From assembly GCA_002336845.1 (NCBI GenBank), contig DDEX01000025.1, positions 1 to 64,000 on the forward strand: a stretch of DNA of 64,000 nt, in the 5' to 3' direction. Under the pieces are notes generated by a model, which saw only the letters and a list, made by a program, of their open reading frames with translations, was not told the origin of the DNA and ran no database searches. How positions within the stretch are numbered: the first letter of the stretch is position 1; every line of letters starts with the position of its first letter. Made by a program: the position numbers and the translations under genes. Below, one piece after another: positions 27,615 to 35,791 of the stretch. Origin of the DNA: Rhodobacteraceae bacterium UBA1943. GTDB lineage: Bacteria > Pseudomonadota > Alphaproteobacteria > Rhodobacterales > Rhodobacteraceae.

Positions 27615-28388
27615 CTACTCCGCCGCCAGTGCCACGATTTCGGCTGGTTTGGGTGCCGCCGCCCGGTCCAGATCGCGCGACAGGGTGCGTTCTACCAGCG
27701 ACACCGCATCTGCCAGCCGCGCGCGATAGCCGCCGATCACGCGCGTCAGGTGGTTATAGAACAGCACCGCCGGAATGGCCGCGATCAGGCCGATAGCCGT
27801 GGCCATCAGCGCTTCGGCAATGCCGGGTGCCACCACGGCAAGGTTGGTCGATCCGCTTTCGGAAATTCCGACAAACGCGTTCATGATACCCCAGACCGTG
27901 CCAAAAAGGCCGATGAACGGTGCGGTCGAACCGATGGAACCGATGACCATGATCCCGGATTGCATCGCCCGCGCTGCCCCCGCCTCGATCCGCGAAAGGT
28001 CCGCGGCCGTGCGGGCCTTGATGCCCTCGGCCGCCATCCCGTCCGAGGCCGCGACCTCGGCCTCTGCCGCACACTGCATCCGCGCCACGGCGCCGCTGCG
28101 GGCAAGATCGGCCCCCAGTCGCCCATGCCCCGCCAGCCGCTGGTAATCCCGGCCCAAGCGGGATGACGCGACGGCAATCTGCACCAGTTTCCCCGCCCAG
28201 ACCGCCCAGGCCAGAACCGAGGCGACGATCAGCCCCAGCATCACAGATTTCACCACCCAGTCGGCATCCATGAACATGCCAAGGGGTGTCAGCGCCTCTG
28301 ACGCATCGGCAGCGGCAAGCGCATCGGCCAGGCCGGGGAAGCCCCAGCCACGGACAAATTCGATCAGGGCTTCGTTGTTTGCAGACAT
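27615..28388 (-). CDS. exbB: ExbB/TolQ/MotA-type proton channel protein ExbB
   Basis: Inner-membrane protein of 257 aa with three membrane helices (about residues 48-70, 140-175, 185-215), including the conserved IGSIGSTAPFIGLFGTVWGIM segment. With ExbD it makes the proton-driven motor that energises TonB. Starts one base after the piuC stop. Confidence 0.94.
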   Translation of the reverse strand: MSANNEALIEFVRGWGFPGLADALAAADASEALTPLGMFMDADWVVKSVMLGLIVASVLAWAVWAGKLVQIAVASSRLGRDYQRLAGHGRLGADLARSGAVARMQCAAEAEVAASDGMAAEGIKARTAADLSRIEAGAARAMQSGIMVIGSIGSTAPFIGLFGTVWGIMNAFVGISESGSTNLAVVAPGIAEALMATAIGLIAAIPAVLFYNHLTRVIGGYRARLADAVSLVERTLSRDLDRAAAPKPAEIVALAAE

Positions 28389-28389
28389 C

Positions 28390-29073
28390 TCAGACCTCAG
28401 CCCATTGGCGGATCAGGTTGTGGTAAATGCCGGTCAGGCGCACGACATCGGGGGCGTTTGCCCCCATCTCGTCCCCCAGCGACTGAATGGATTGGTCAAG
28501 GTCGAACAGAATCTCGCGCCGCTGGGCGTCGCGGATCATCGATTGCACCCAGAAGAAACCGGCGACCCGCGCGCCCCGCGTCACAGGCGTCACCTGATGC
28601 AGCGAGGTTGACGGATAGACCACCGCTGACCCGGCAGGCAGCTTGACCGCCTGCGCTCCGTAATGGCCCTCGACGATCAGCTCGCCGCCTTCATAGTCCT
28701 CGGGGTCGGACAGAAAGACGGTGCAGGACACATCGGTGCGGATCTGCCGCCCCTCGCCGGGAATGACGCGGATCGCATTATCGACGTGCACGCCAAAGGT
28801 CTGCCCGCCCTCATACCGGTTGAACATGGGCGGCAGGATCTGTGCGGGCAGGGCGGCCGAAACCCAAAGCTGGTTTGCCATCAGCGCCCGCACCAGCCGC
28901 GCCTGCAATTCCGGCAGCACCGGGCTGTCCAGGGGAATCTGCGCGTTGCGCTTGATCTCGGCCGATTGCGGCCCGGCGGTGTGGCGGCCATCCTGCCAGT
29001 TGGCGCTGTCCAGAATAGCGCGGAACCGGGCAACCTCATCGATGGCCAGAACATCGGGAATGGTGATCAGCAT
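28390..29073 (-). CDS. piuC: Fe(II)/2-oxoglutarate-dependent PKHD-type hydroxylase PiuC
   Basis: Non-haem iron dioxygenase of 227 aa commonly found beside siderophore receptors of the Fiu/PiuA type. The HxD...H iron triad is visible as HVDN (about residue 94) and the later HQVTPVTRGAR. A longer frame reaches 29100, but the ATG at 29073 (MLITIPDVL) gives the normal family length. Exact substrate unknown; proposed to act on siderophore-related uptake. Confidence 0.9.
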   Translation of the reverse strand: MLITIPDVLAIDEVARFRAILDSANWQDGRHTAGPQSAEIKRNAQIPLDSPVLPELQARLVRALMANQLWVSAALPAQILPPMFNRYEGGQTFGVHVDNAIRVIPGEGRQIRTDVSCTVFLSDPEDYEGGELIVEGHYGAQAVKLPAGSAVVYPSTSLHQVTPVTRGARVAGFFWVQSMIRDAQRREILFDLDQSIQSLGDEMGANAPDVVRLTGIYHNLIRQWAEV

Positions 29074-29118
29074 CGCAGCCCTCGGCAAGTGCGGAGGCAT
29101 TGTCGCCCCCGCAGATTT

Positions 29119-31524
29119 TCAGAACTTCATCGACAGGGAAATCGAGGCGGTACGGCCCGGCGCGACATAGACGAACGGCTGACCCGAGCGATAGGCGCTG
29201 TCGTAATAGGTCTTGTCCATCAGGTTATCGACCCGGATCGACAGCACCCGGTCATTGCCCAGATCGTATTCGGCCATCGCATCCAGCCGCCAGTACGCCG
29301 GCAGCTTGTTGCCGTTTTCGGCCACGGTGCCCAGGGCCATCGGACTGCGCCAGGTGGCCTGGCCGCCGATGGTCCATTTGTCGTTCACCTCATATTTGGC
29401 AAGGATATTGAACTGCTGTTCGGCAAAGTTGGCGATGCCCTTGCCGACGTTGGCCGCCGTTCTGCTTTCCAGCACTTCGCTGCCCATCACGGTTGCCCCG
29501 CCATACAGCGAAAGCCGCTCGGTCACGTTTCCTGCCAGACCCACTTCAATCCCGCGCACCCGGTATTTCAGGGTCGAGGTCGTCACCCCAGATACCGCTT
29601 CGCGTGCACCGGATTTCACGGTGTCGAAGGCGGCGGCGGTCAGGCTCATGTGGCCCAGATCCCATTTGGTCCCGATCTCGACGGATCGATTCTTTTCGGG
29701 GTCCAGCAACTGGCCCGGGGCGTCCAGACCGGCATAATCGCCGCCGCCCGCATCCAGCTCTTGTCCCATCGGATTGGCCGAAGTGGCATAGGCCAGATAG
29801 ACCATCCCCCGGTCGTTCAGCTTGTAGGTGGCACCCGCGTTCCAAGTGAACAGCGTATCGTCGCGGGTATATTCATAGGCCACGGCGGGCGTGCCCGACA
29901 CGCCACTGCGCGAGATGTCGTAATCATCCAGCCGCAGCCCGACATTCAGACTCAGCCGGTCCGAAACTTTCATCGTGTCGGTCAGGTAGAGCGAGGTCGT
30001 ATTCACCTCGGTCACACGCGGCACAGCCGAAAGCGTCAGGGTGGAACCCGCGGGCCAGCAGATCGAGGTATCGGGGTTGATCATCGACACAAGGTTACGG
30101 CAGGCAGAACCTGTGACACCGCCGAAGTCTTCGGACACTGCGCCAGTATAGGACCACTGGTCCACCTTTTCGCGCGACAGGCCAAAGCCGACAACAAGGT
30201 TATGCTCCACCTTGCCGGTGTCGAAATCATAGGCCAGTTCGGTGGTGTTCGACAAAGTGCTGTTGATTTGCCGTGTCGATTTTGCCGACAGGTTCGACAG
30301 AACCCACTCGCCATCAATCAGTGTCGCGCCCGAAGGAACCGAGGCGACATAGGCCACCCCTGTCCGCCCCAGCCGCGTGCGGTTGGTCAGCTTAAGGTTC
30401 GGCGCAATGTCATAAGACAGGCCAAAGGTGGCGATGTCCTGCTGGCCGTCCTGAAAGTCACGGTCCTCGACCGTGTAGGTGGTCGAACGGTCCAGTCCGA
30501 TGGTTTCTGTTGCCGGACCCCCGTTGATCCACGGAATGCCCCAATCCGGCATTCCCTTGATTTCAAGATGATAGGCGTCCAGCGACAGGGTCAGACGGTC
30601 GGTCACATCGTATTCTGCACCGAAAGACAGGCCCAGCCGGTCATCGGTGATTCCGTTTCGTCCCGCCACCTCGCCGGTCTGCGCTAGGGCGGTTACGCGA
30701 GTGCGGAAGCGGTCATCCCAGACCTTGTTCCAGTCGATCGTCTGCCGCGCGAGGCCATAAGCCCCCAGCGTGGTCTCGGTCTTTACGAAATCCTCATGCT
30801 GCGGCTTCTTGGTGACTACATTCACCGCGCCGCCCGTGGTGCCGCGCCCGGCAATCGACCCCGAAGGGCCTTTGGTGATTTCAACCTGTTCGGTGTTGAA
30901 CGTCTCGCGCAGGTTGGCGCCTGCATCGCGGATGCCGTCGATATAGACGTCATTGGTGGCCTTGAAGCCGCGGATGAACAGCACGTCGCCAAAGGCATTG
31001 CCACCCTCGCCCGTGCCCAGCGTCAGACCCGGTGTGGTGCGCGCCAGTTCACGGACCGAGGTGGCGTTCTTGTCGGCCAGAACCTCGGCCGTGATCGCAT
31101 TGACCGTGCGGGCTGTCTCGGACAGAGGCTGGCGCAGCAGCGAGTTGCCGGAGGACACCGCCCGGTAACCCGCCGCGGCGTCGGCATAGGGCGACAATCC
31201 GTTATGGCCCGCCACGGGCGCTGCCGTTGCTGCCCCCGCGCTTTCCGCCGGTGCCGTAGCCGATGCGACCGGCTCCGCAGCCGGGGAGGCCGCTTTCTTC
31301 TTTGCCGCAGGTTTCTTGCGAACAACCGTATCCACTGGCGCTGCGGTTTCCACCGTCACCGTGGGCAGCAGGATCACCCCCTCCTGCGTCTCTTGCGCCA
31401 GTGCTGGTGCAGCGCATCCGAACACGGCTGCGGTGGCAAATGCTATGGTCTTGCGGTTGGTGTCGGGCGCCCCTGTGGCGCGGTTGATCTGCCTCAGCGA
31501 GGCAGGGCGAGAAGTCATGGTCAT
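29119..31524 (-). CDS. TonB-dependent catecholate siderophore receptor (Fiu/PiuA-like)
   Basis: Outer-membrane receptor of 801 aa. It has a signal peptide ending near CAAPALAQ (about residue 43), an Ala/Lys-rich linker, a plug domain (about residues 140-270; ADKNATSVRELARTTPGLTLG and VEITKGPSGSIAGRG) and a C-terminal beta-barrel ending in an aromatic residue (SISLSMKF). It heads the operon with piuC-exbB-exbD-tonB, so receptor and energiser are made together. Likely ligand is a catecholate ferric siderophore; the specific one is not known. Confidence 0.92.
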   Translation of the reverse strand: MTMTSRPASLRQINRATGAPDTNRKTIAFATAAVFGCAAPALAQETQEGVILLPTVTVETAAPVDTVVRKKPAAKKKAASPAAEPVASATAPAESAGAATAAPVAGHNGLSPYADAAAGYRAVSSGNSLLRQPLSETARTVNAITAEVLADKNATSVRELARTTPGLTLGTGEGGNAFGDVLFIRGFKATNDVYIDGIRDAGANLRETFNTEQVEITKGPSGSIAGRGTTGGAVNVVTKKPQHEDFVKTETTLGAYGLARQTIDWNKVWDDRFRTRVTALAQTGEVAGRNGITDDRLGLSFGAEYDVTDRLTLSLDAYHLEIKGMPDWGIPWINGGPATETIGLDRSTTYTVEDRDFQDGQQDIATFGLSYDIAPNLKLTNRTRLGRTGVAYVASVPSGATLIDGEWVLSNLSAKSTRQINSTLSNTTELAYDFDTGKVEHNLVVGFGLSREKVDQWSYTGAVSEDFGGVTGSACRNLVSMINPDTSICWPAGSTLTLSAVPRVTEVNTTSLYLTDTMKVSDRLSLNVGLRLDDYDISRSGVSGTPAVAYEYTRDDTLFTWNAGATYKLNDRGMVYLAYATSANPMGQELDAGGGDYAGLDAPGQLLDPEKNRSVEIGTKWDLGHMSLTAAAFDTVKSGAREAVSGVTTSTLKYRVRGIEVGLAGNVTERLSLYGGATVMGSEVLESRTAANVGKGIANFAEQQFNILAKYEVNDKWTIGGQATWRSPMALGTVAENGNKLPAYWRLDAMAEYDLGNDRVLSIRVDNLMDKTYYDSAYRSGQPFVYVAPGRTASISLSMKF

Positions 31525-31621
31525 CTGTCCCCCGTGCGAAGTAATCGCTTGTGATTGCGGTTGCTTCGGTGGCTTGACCGCACTTCGGGGGTTGGCTTCC
31601 GTTATTGCGCCTTAGAATTGC

Positions 31622-31636
31622 TGATCAAATAAGTCA
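31622..31636. promoter_or_regulatory. candidate iron-responsive (RirA IRO-like) site
   Basis: TGATCAAATAAGTCA fits the TGA-N9-TCA form described for RirA sites in alphaproteobacteria. It lies about 98 bases upstream of the siderophore-receptor ATG, in an A+T-rich spacer also shared with the 3' end of cobQ. Support is motif and context only. Confidence 0.4.
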
Positions 31637-31666
31637 ACAACTCAGAATCGGATATCTTGCGGGCAG

Positions 31667-33109
31667 CTAGCGGGCCAGCGCCAGCAATCCTGCCACATCC
31701 AGATGGGTTTCGAGATGGTCGGCGAGCAGATCAAGACTGGTCTCGACACCGGCGCCATAGGCCAGGGCAGAGGGTGCGGCGCCATGGGCCCGCAGGAATG
31801 CGGTGCGAAACGCATCGGCGGCGAACATGCCATGCAGATAGGTGCCCTGCACCCGGGCATCCGGGCTGCATGCGCCCTCGGGCTGGTCGTGCAGCAGGGC
31901 AAAAGGGCGGTCGCAATCGGCCCCTGCGCTGCGCCCGATATGGATTTCATAACCCTCTATCGTCTGTCCGCTTGCGACGTGGCGCGCTGTGACACGCGTC
32001 AACCGCTTGTCCCCCGTCATCACGGTCGCAATATCCAGATAGCCAAGCCCCGCAGTTTCGCCCGGCGGGCCCTCGATCCCGTCAGGGTCGGAGATGCTGC
32101 GCCCCAACATCTGATAGCCGCCGCAAATTCCCAGAATACGTCCGCCACGCCTGTGATGCGCCTTGAGGTCGATATCCCAGCCCTGTGCCCGCAGATAGGC
32201 CAGATCGCCCCGTGTAGATTTCGAGCCCGGAAGGATCACCAGGTCGCAATCCGGCAGCGGCTCTCCTCCGCGAACCATGGTCAGACTGACGCCTGGCTCT
32301 TGTGCCAGAGGGTCAAGGTCGTCGAAATTTGCGATCCGCGACAAGACCGGCACGGCGATGCGAAACGCGCCTGTCCCTTGGCGCGCCGGAATATCCAGCG
32401 CGTCTTCGGCAGGCAGGCGATGGGCCTCGGGAAAATAGGGCAGCACGCCAAAACCGGGCCAGCCGGTACGCGCGGCGATCAGTCGGTCACCTTCGGCAAA
32501 CAGGGTGGCATCGCCGCGGAACTTGTTGATCAGATAGCCCTTGATCATCGTGGCATCATCGGGGTGCAGCACCGCTTGCGTCCCGATCATCTGCGCAATC
32601 ACCCCGCCCCGGTCGATGTCGCCGACCAGCACCACAGGGACATCCGCCGCCCGGGCAAAGCCCATGTTGGCGATGTCGCCCGCCCGCAGGTTCACCTCGG
32701 CGGGGCTGCCCGCGCCCTCGACGACTATAATATCATGCTGCGCAGCAAGCCTTTGAAAACTATCAAGTACCGAAGTCATAAGCTGCGGCTTCAGCGCGGC
32801 GTAATCCCGCGCCCGTACCGTCGCAAGTCGCTTGCCCTGCACGATGACCTGGCTGCCCTGATCGCTTTCCGGCTTTAACAGAACCGGGTTCATATGGACC
32901 GAGGGCGCCAGCCCGCAGGCCAGTGCCTGCAAAGCCTGCGCCCGACCAATCTCGCCCCCGTCCATCGTGACGGCAGCGTTGTTTGACATGTTTTGCGGCT
33001 TGAAAGGCGCAACCGAAAGCCCTCGTCGCAGCGCGGCCCGGCATAAACCCGCTACGACCAGCGACTTGCCGACGTTCGACCCGGCCCCCTGAATCATCAG
33101 AGCCGTCAC
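31667..33109 (-). CDS. cobQ: cobyric acid synthase CobQ
   Basis: Amidates four side chains of adenosylcobyrinate a,c-diamide using glutamine and ATP. 480 aa starting from GTG at 33109 ([16 protein letters not shown]), which matches the family N-terminus and has GGGGGT ahead; the frame is open upstream to 33205. The nucleotide loop GAGSNVGKS is at residues about 9-17 and the glutaminase cysteine in [11 protein letters not shown] about residue 329. On the minus strand downstream of cobO. Confidence 0.95.
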   Translation of the reverse strand: MTALMIQGAGSNVGKSLVVAGLCRAALRRGLSVAPFKPQNMSNNAAVTMDGGEIGRAQALQALACGLAPSVHMNPVLLKPESDQGSQVIVQGKRLATVRARDYAALKPQLMTSVLDSFQRLAAQHDIIVVEGAGSPAEVNLRAGDIANMGFARAADVPVVLVGDIDRGGVIAQMIGTQAVLHPDDATMIKGYLINKFRGDATLFAEGDRLIAARTGWPGFGVLPYFPEAHRLPAEDALDIPARQGTGAFRIAVPVLSRIANFDDLDPLAQEPGVSLTMVRGGEPLPDCDLVILPGSKSTRGDLAYLRAQGWDIDLKAHHRRGGRILGICGGYQMLGRSISDPDGIEGPPGETAGLGYLDIATVMTGDKRLTRVTARHVASGQTIEGYEIHIGRSAGADCDRPFALLHDQPEGACSPDARVQGTYLHGMFAADAFRTAFLRAHGAAPSALAYGAGVETSLDLLADHLETHLDVAGLLALAR

Positions 33110-33148
33110 GCGACACCCCCGGCGTGGCGAGGGTTGAAATTGCGGAAG

Positions 33149-33384
33149 CCTCCGGCGGGGATATTTTTTGCCAAGATGAAATTGGTGCGCGCGGGAAAGC
33201 TGCACCGCGCCTCGGGCCGATTGCTCGGGGGAGACGCGGTGCTTTCACCTCGGGCGGCCATCGGGATCCCTCCCTGTGCCGTGGTGTCAGTATGGCGAGA
33301 TGCGGTTAACATTTCGTTGCTTTCATCTTGGCCCAAATATCCCGGGGGTGAGGCGCGAATGCGCCGAGGGGGCAGCGCCCCCTT
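33149..33384. repeat. inverted intergenic repeat and adjoining hairpin between cobO and cobQ
   Basis: The arm at 33149-33181 (CCTCCGGCGGGGATATTTTT, then GCCAAGATGAAA) is an imperfect inverted copy of 33321-33353 (TTTCATCTTGGCCCAAATAT, then CCCGGGGG), with about 140 bases between. A second hairpin, GGGGGCAGCGCCCCC (33369-33383), follows close to the cobO stop. I recall similar TTTCATCTTGGCCCAAATAT words between genes in Rhodobacteraceae; this is memory, not a search. The 281-base gap holds no gene I can support. Confidence 0.6.
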
Positions 33385-33390
33385 GCCCGG

Positions 33391-34056
33391 CTAAAACTCC
33401 ACTCCCGGCTGGGCCTTGATGCCTGACCGGAATGGATGTTTCACCAGTGTCATCTCTGTGACCAGATCGGCCAGTTCGACCAGCTCTTCCTTGGCGTTGC
33501 GCCCGGTCAGCACCACATGGGTTAGCGGTGGTTTCTCGCTGCGCAGGAAGTCCACCACCTCGGCCACGTCCAGATAATCATAGCGCAGCGCGATGTTGAT
33601 TTCATCCAACAGCACCAGCCGGATAGCCGGGTCGCGGATCAGCTCCTTGGCCTTTTCCCAACCCTTTCTTGCCATGGCGATGTCGCGGGCGCGATCCTGG
33701 GTTTCCCAGGTAAAGCCCTCGCCCATCGCATGAAACTGGCACAGGCCGCTGAAATGCCCTTCGATCAGCCGCCGCTCGCCGGTATCCCAGGCACCTTTGA
33801 TGAACTGCACCACCGCGCAGGGCATTTCATGCGCGATGCAGCGCAAAATCATGCCAAACCCCGAAGATGACTTGCCTTTTCCTGCCCCGGTGTGAACCAG
33901 AATCAGACCCTTTTCGCCGTCTTTCGTTGCCATGATCTTGTCGCGTGCGGCCTTTTTCTTGGCCATCTTGGCGGCATGGCGGGCGTCGGGATCGGCCGTT
34001 GCGGTCCGGATGTCGCCTTCTTCCTGCATCGTGACAGTCCTGTCCTTGACTTTCAT
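33391..34056 (-). CDS. cobO: cob(I)alamin adenosyltransferase CobO/BtuR
   Basis: Transfers the 5'-deoxyadenosyl group of ATP to the reduced corrinoid. 221 aa with a P-loop GAGKGKSSSGFG near residue 61 and the family segment LVLLDEINIALRYDYL. The frame is open to 34380, across the riboswitch on the other strand; starts at 34056 (MKVKDRTV) or 34029 (MQEEGD) fit the family length, and 34056 has AAAGGGAA ahead. First of the minus-strand cobO-cobQ pair, divergent from the cobW-cobN operon. Confidence 0.93.
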   Translation of the reverse strand: MKVKDRTVTMQEEGDIRTATADPDARHAAKMAKKKAARDKIMATKDGEKGLILVHTGAGKGKSSSGFGMILRCIAHEMPCAVVQFIKGAWDTGERRLIEGHFSGLCQFHAMGEGFTWETQDRARDIAMARKGWEKAKELIRDPAIRLVLLDEINIALRYDYLDVAEVVDFLRSEKPPLTHVVLTGRNAKEELVELADLVTEMTLVKHPFRSGIKAQPGVEF

Positions 34057-34084
34057 TTCCCTTTCGCCGCATCTGGCGGCATAG

Positions 34085-34285
34085 GCGCTGGTGCCTGTCC
34101 TAGGGCAGGCGAAAAGGGAATGCGATAGCGAATTCGACCAACCGGTCGATGCAGCGAAGCGCAGCCGCCCCCGCGACCGTGACCGGAAAGGTCTGTCCGA
34201 TCCACTGTTCCAGCGATGGGATGGGAAGGGGGGCAGGCCGTTGGGGAAACCCAGAATCCGCAAGCCGGGAGACCTGCCAGAGCCA
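34085..34285 (+). promoter_or_regulatory. cobalamin (AdoCbl) riboswitch upstream of DUF1636-cobW-cobN
   Basis: The element begins GGTGCCTGTCC, has the conserved core GCAGCCGCCCCCGCGAC and CAGCGATGGGATGGG, and ends with the B12 box AAGCCGGGAGACCTGCC (34262-34278). A perfect hairpin follows at 34362-34385 whose 3' arm CAAAAGGG contains the ribosome site of the next gene. This suggests control of translation start by sequestering that site when ligand is bound. Confidence 0.93.
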
Positions 34286-34361
34286 CCGAAACTGAAACGG
34301 GCGGACGGGGTGTTCCGCAGCCGACGGTGTTGCGCCTTGCCCGCGCTTCCCTTCGCCTGAC

Positions 34362-34385
34362 CCCTTTTGCCTTTTGACAAAAGGG
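34362..34385 (+). promoter_or_regulatory. ribosome-site-sequestering hairpin (riboswitch expression platform)
   Basis: CCCTTTTG and CAAAAGGG pair perfectly around an 8-base loop, and the AAAGGG lies 7 bases before the ATG at 34392. It is likely the output part of the cobalamin riboswitch just upstream. Confidence 0.6.
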
Positions 34386-34391
34386 TTCGCC

Positions 34392-34754
34392 ATGGCGGCC
34401 AAACTGCACGTCTGCATGACCTGCCGCGCAGGGTTACCCCTGCCCGATGGCGAGGTGGCCCCCGGTGCTCGCCTGCACGCGGCCCTTCTTGCCGCCGATC
34501 CGCCGGCAGGCGTGGAGATCATCCCGGTCGAGTGCCTCTCGGCCTGTTCGCAGGGATGCTCGGTCGCGCTGACCGGGCCGGGAAAATGGTCTTACGTTTA
34601 TGGTCGCCTGACCGATGCCGACGCCGCCGACATTCTGGCGGGTGCCGCCGCCTATGCCGCCACCCCCGACGGCCTAGTGCCCTGGCGCGATCGCCCCGTG
34701 ATTTTCCGCAAGCAAAGCCTTGCCCGCATTCCCCCGCAGGAGACCGCGCAATGA
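34392..34754 (+). CDS. DUF1636 ferredoxin-like protein
   Basis: 120 aa. Four cysteines are arranged as in thioredoxin-like ferredoxins: CMTC near residue 9 and CLSACSQGC near residue 48, suggesting an iron-sulfur or metal site. A TTG start at 34374 is possible, but ATG 34392 has AAAGGG at good spacing. DUF1636 genes recur directly upstream of cobW/cobN in alphaproteobacteria; a part in cobalt handling or electron supply for corrin synthesis is inferred. Its stop overlaps cobW by ATGA. Confidence 0.85.
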   Translation: MAAKLHVCMTCRAGLPLPDGEVAPGARLHAALLAADPPAGVEIIPVECLSACSQGCSVALTGPGKWSYVYGRLTDADAADILAGAAAYAATPDGLVPWRDRPVIFRKQSLARIPPQETAQ

Positions 34755-35785
34755 CCGACCTGTCGAAGATTCCTGTCACCGTGATCACCGGCTTTCTGGG
34801 CGCTGGCAAGACCACGTTGATCCGCCATCTGATGCAGAATCCGCAGGGCAAGCGCCTAGCGATTCTGGTGAACGAATTCGGCACCGTGGGGGTGGATGGC
34901 GAGATTCTGAAATCCTGCGCCGATGAAAACTGCCCGGTCGAGAATATCGTTGAACTGGCCAATGGCTGCATCTGCTGCACCGTGGCCGATGACTTCATTC
35001 CGACGATCGAGACGCTGATGGCGATGCCGCAGCGGCCCGATCACATCCTGATCGAGACATCCGGCCTCGCGCTGCCGAAGCCGCTGCTCAAGGCGTTCGA
35101 TTGGCCCGCGATCCGCAGCCGCATTACGGTCGATGGTGTCATTGCGCTGGCGGATGCCGAGGCGGTGGCGGCGGGCCGCTTTGCGCCGGACGAGGCGGCG
35201 GTTCAGGCGCAGCGCGAGGCCGACGACAGTCTGGATCACGAAACGCCCTTGTCCGAGGTGTTCGAGGATCAGATTTCCTGCGCCGACATCGTGCTTTTGT
35301 CCAAGGCCGATCTGGCGGGCGAGGCGGGCCTTGCCGCTGCGCGCGCGTTGATCGAGGCCGAGGCCCCGCGCAAGCTGCCGATCCTGCCGATGACCGAGGG
35401 CATTATCGACCCCCGTGTCATTCTGGGGCTGAACGCCCGCGCCGAGGATGATCTGGCCGCCCGCCCCAGCCACCATGATGGCCATGACGATCACGAGCAT
35501 GACGATTTCGACACCGTGGTGATCGACATGCCCGAAGTCACCGATCCAGCAGACCTTGTGGCCCGCATCCAGCGCCTTGCCCGAGAACAGCACATCCTGC
35601 GTGTCAAAGGCTATATCGCCGTGACCGGCAAACCGATGCGAATGCTGGTGCAGGCCGTGGGTGATCGGGTGCGTCATCAGTTCGACCGGCCCTGGGGCCA
35701 CCTGCCGCGGCGTGGGCAACTGGTGGTGATCGCTGAACATCATCACATCGAAATGGCTGCCATCCGCGAAACGCTGGGGGCCTGA
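34751..35785 (+). CDS. cobW: CobW-type metal chaperone GTPase
   Basis: G3E-family GTPase of 344 aa thought to deliver cobalt for CobN-dependent insertion. Walker A GFLGAGKTT lies near residue 14. The metal-binding CxCC is in NGCICCTV (about residue 75). A His/Asp-rich loop (HHDGHDDHEHDDF, near residue 238) precedes the C-terminal CobW domain. The frame is open upstream to 34367, but the ATG at 34751 overlapping the DUF1636 stop gives the correct N-terminus. Confidence 0.95.
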   Translation: MTDLSKIPVTVITGFLGAGKTTLIRHLMQNPQGKRLAILVNEFGTVGVDGEILKSCADENCPVENIVELANGCICCTVADDFIPTIETLMAMPQRPDHILIETSGLALPKPLLKAFDWPAIRSRITVDGVIALADAEAVAAGRFAPDEAAVQAQREADDSLDHETPLSEVFEDQISCADIVLLSKADLAGEAGLAAARALIEAEAPRKLPILPMTEGIIDPRVILGLNARAEDDLAARPSHHDGHDDHEHDDFDTVVIDMPEVTDPADLVARIQRLAREQHILRVKGYIAVTGKPMRMLVQAVGDRVRHQFDRPWGHLPRRGQLVVIAEHHHIEMAAIRETLGA

Positions 35786-35791
35786 GCCGCG

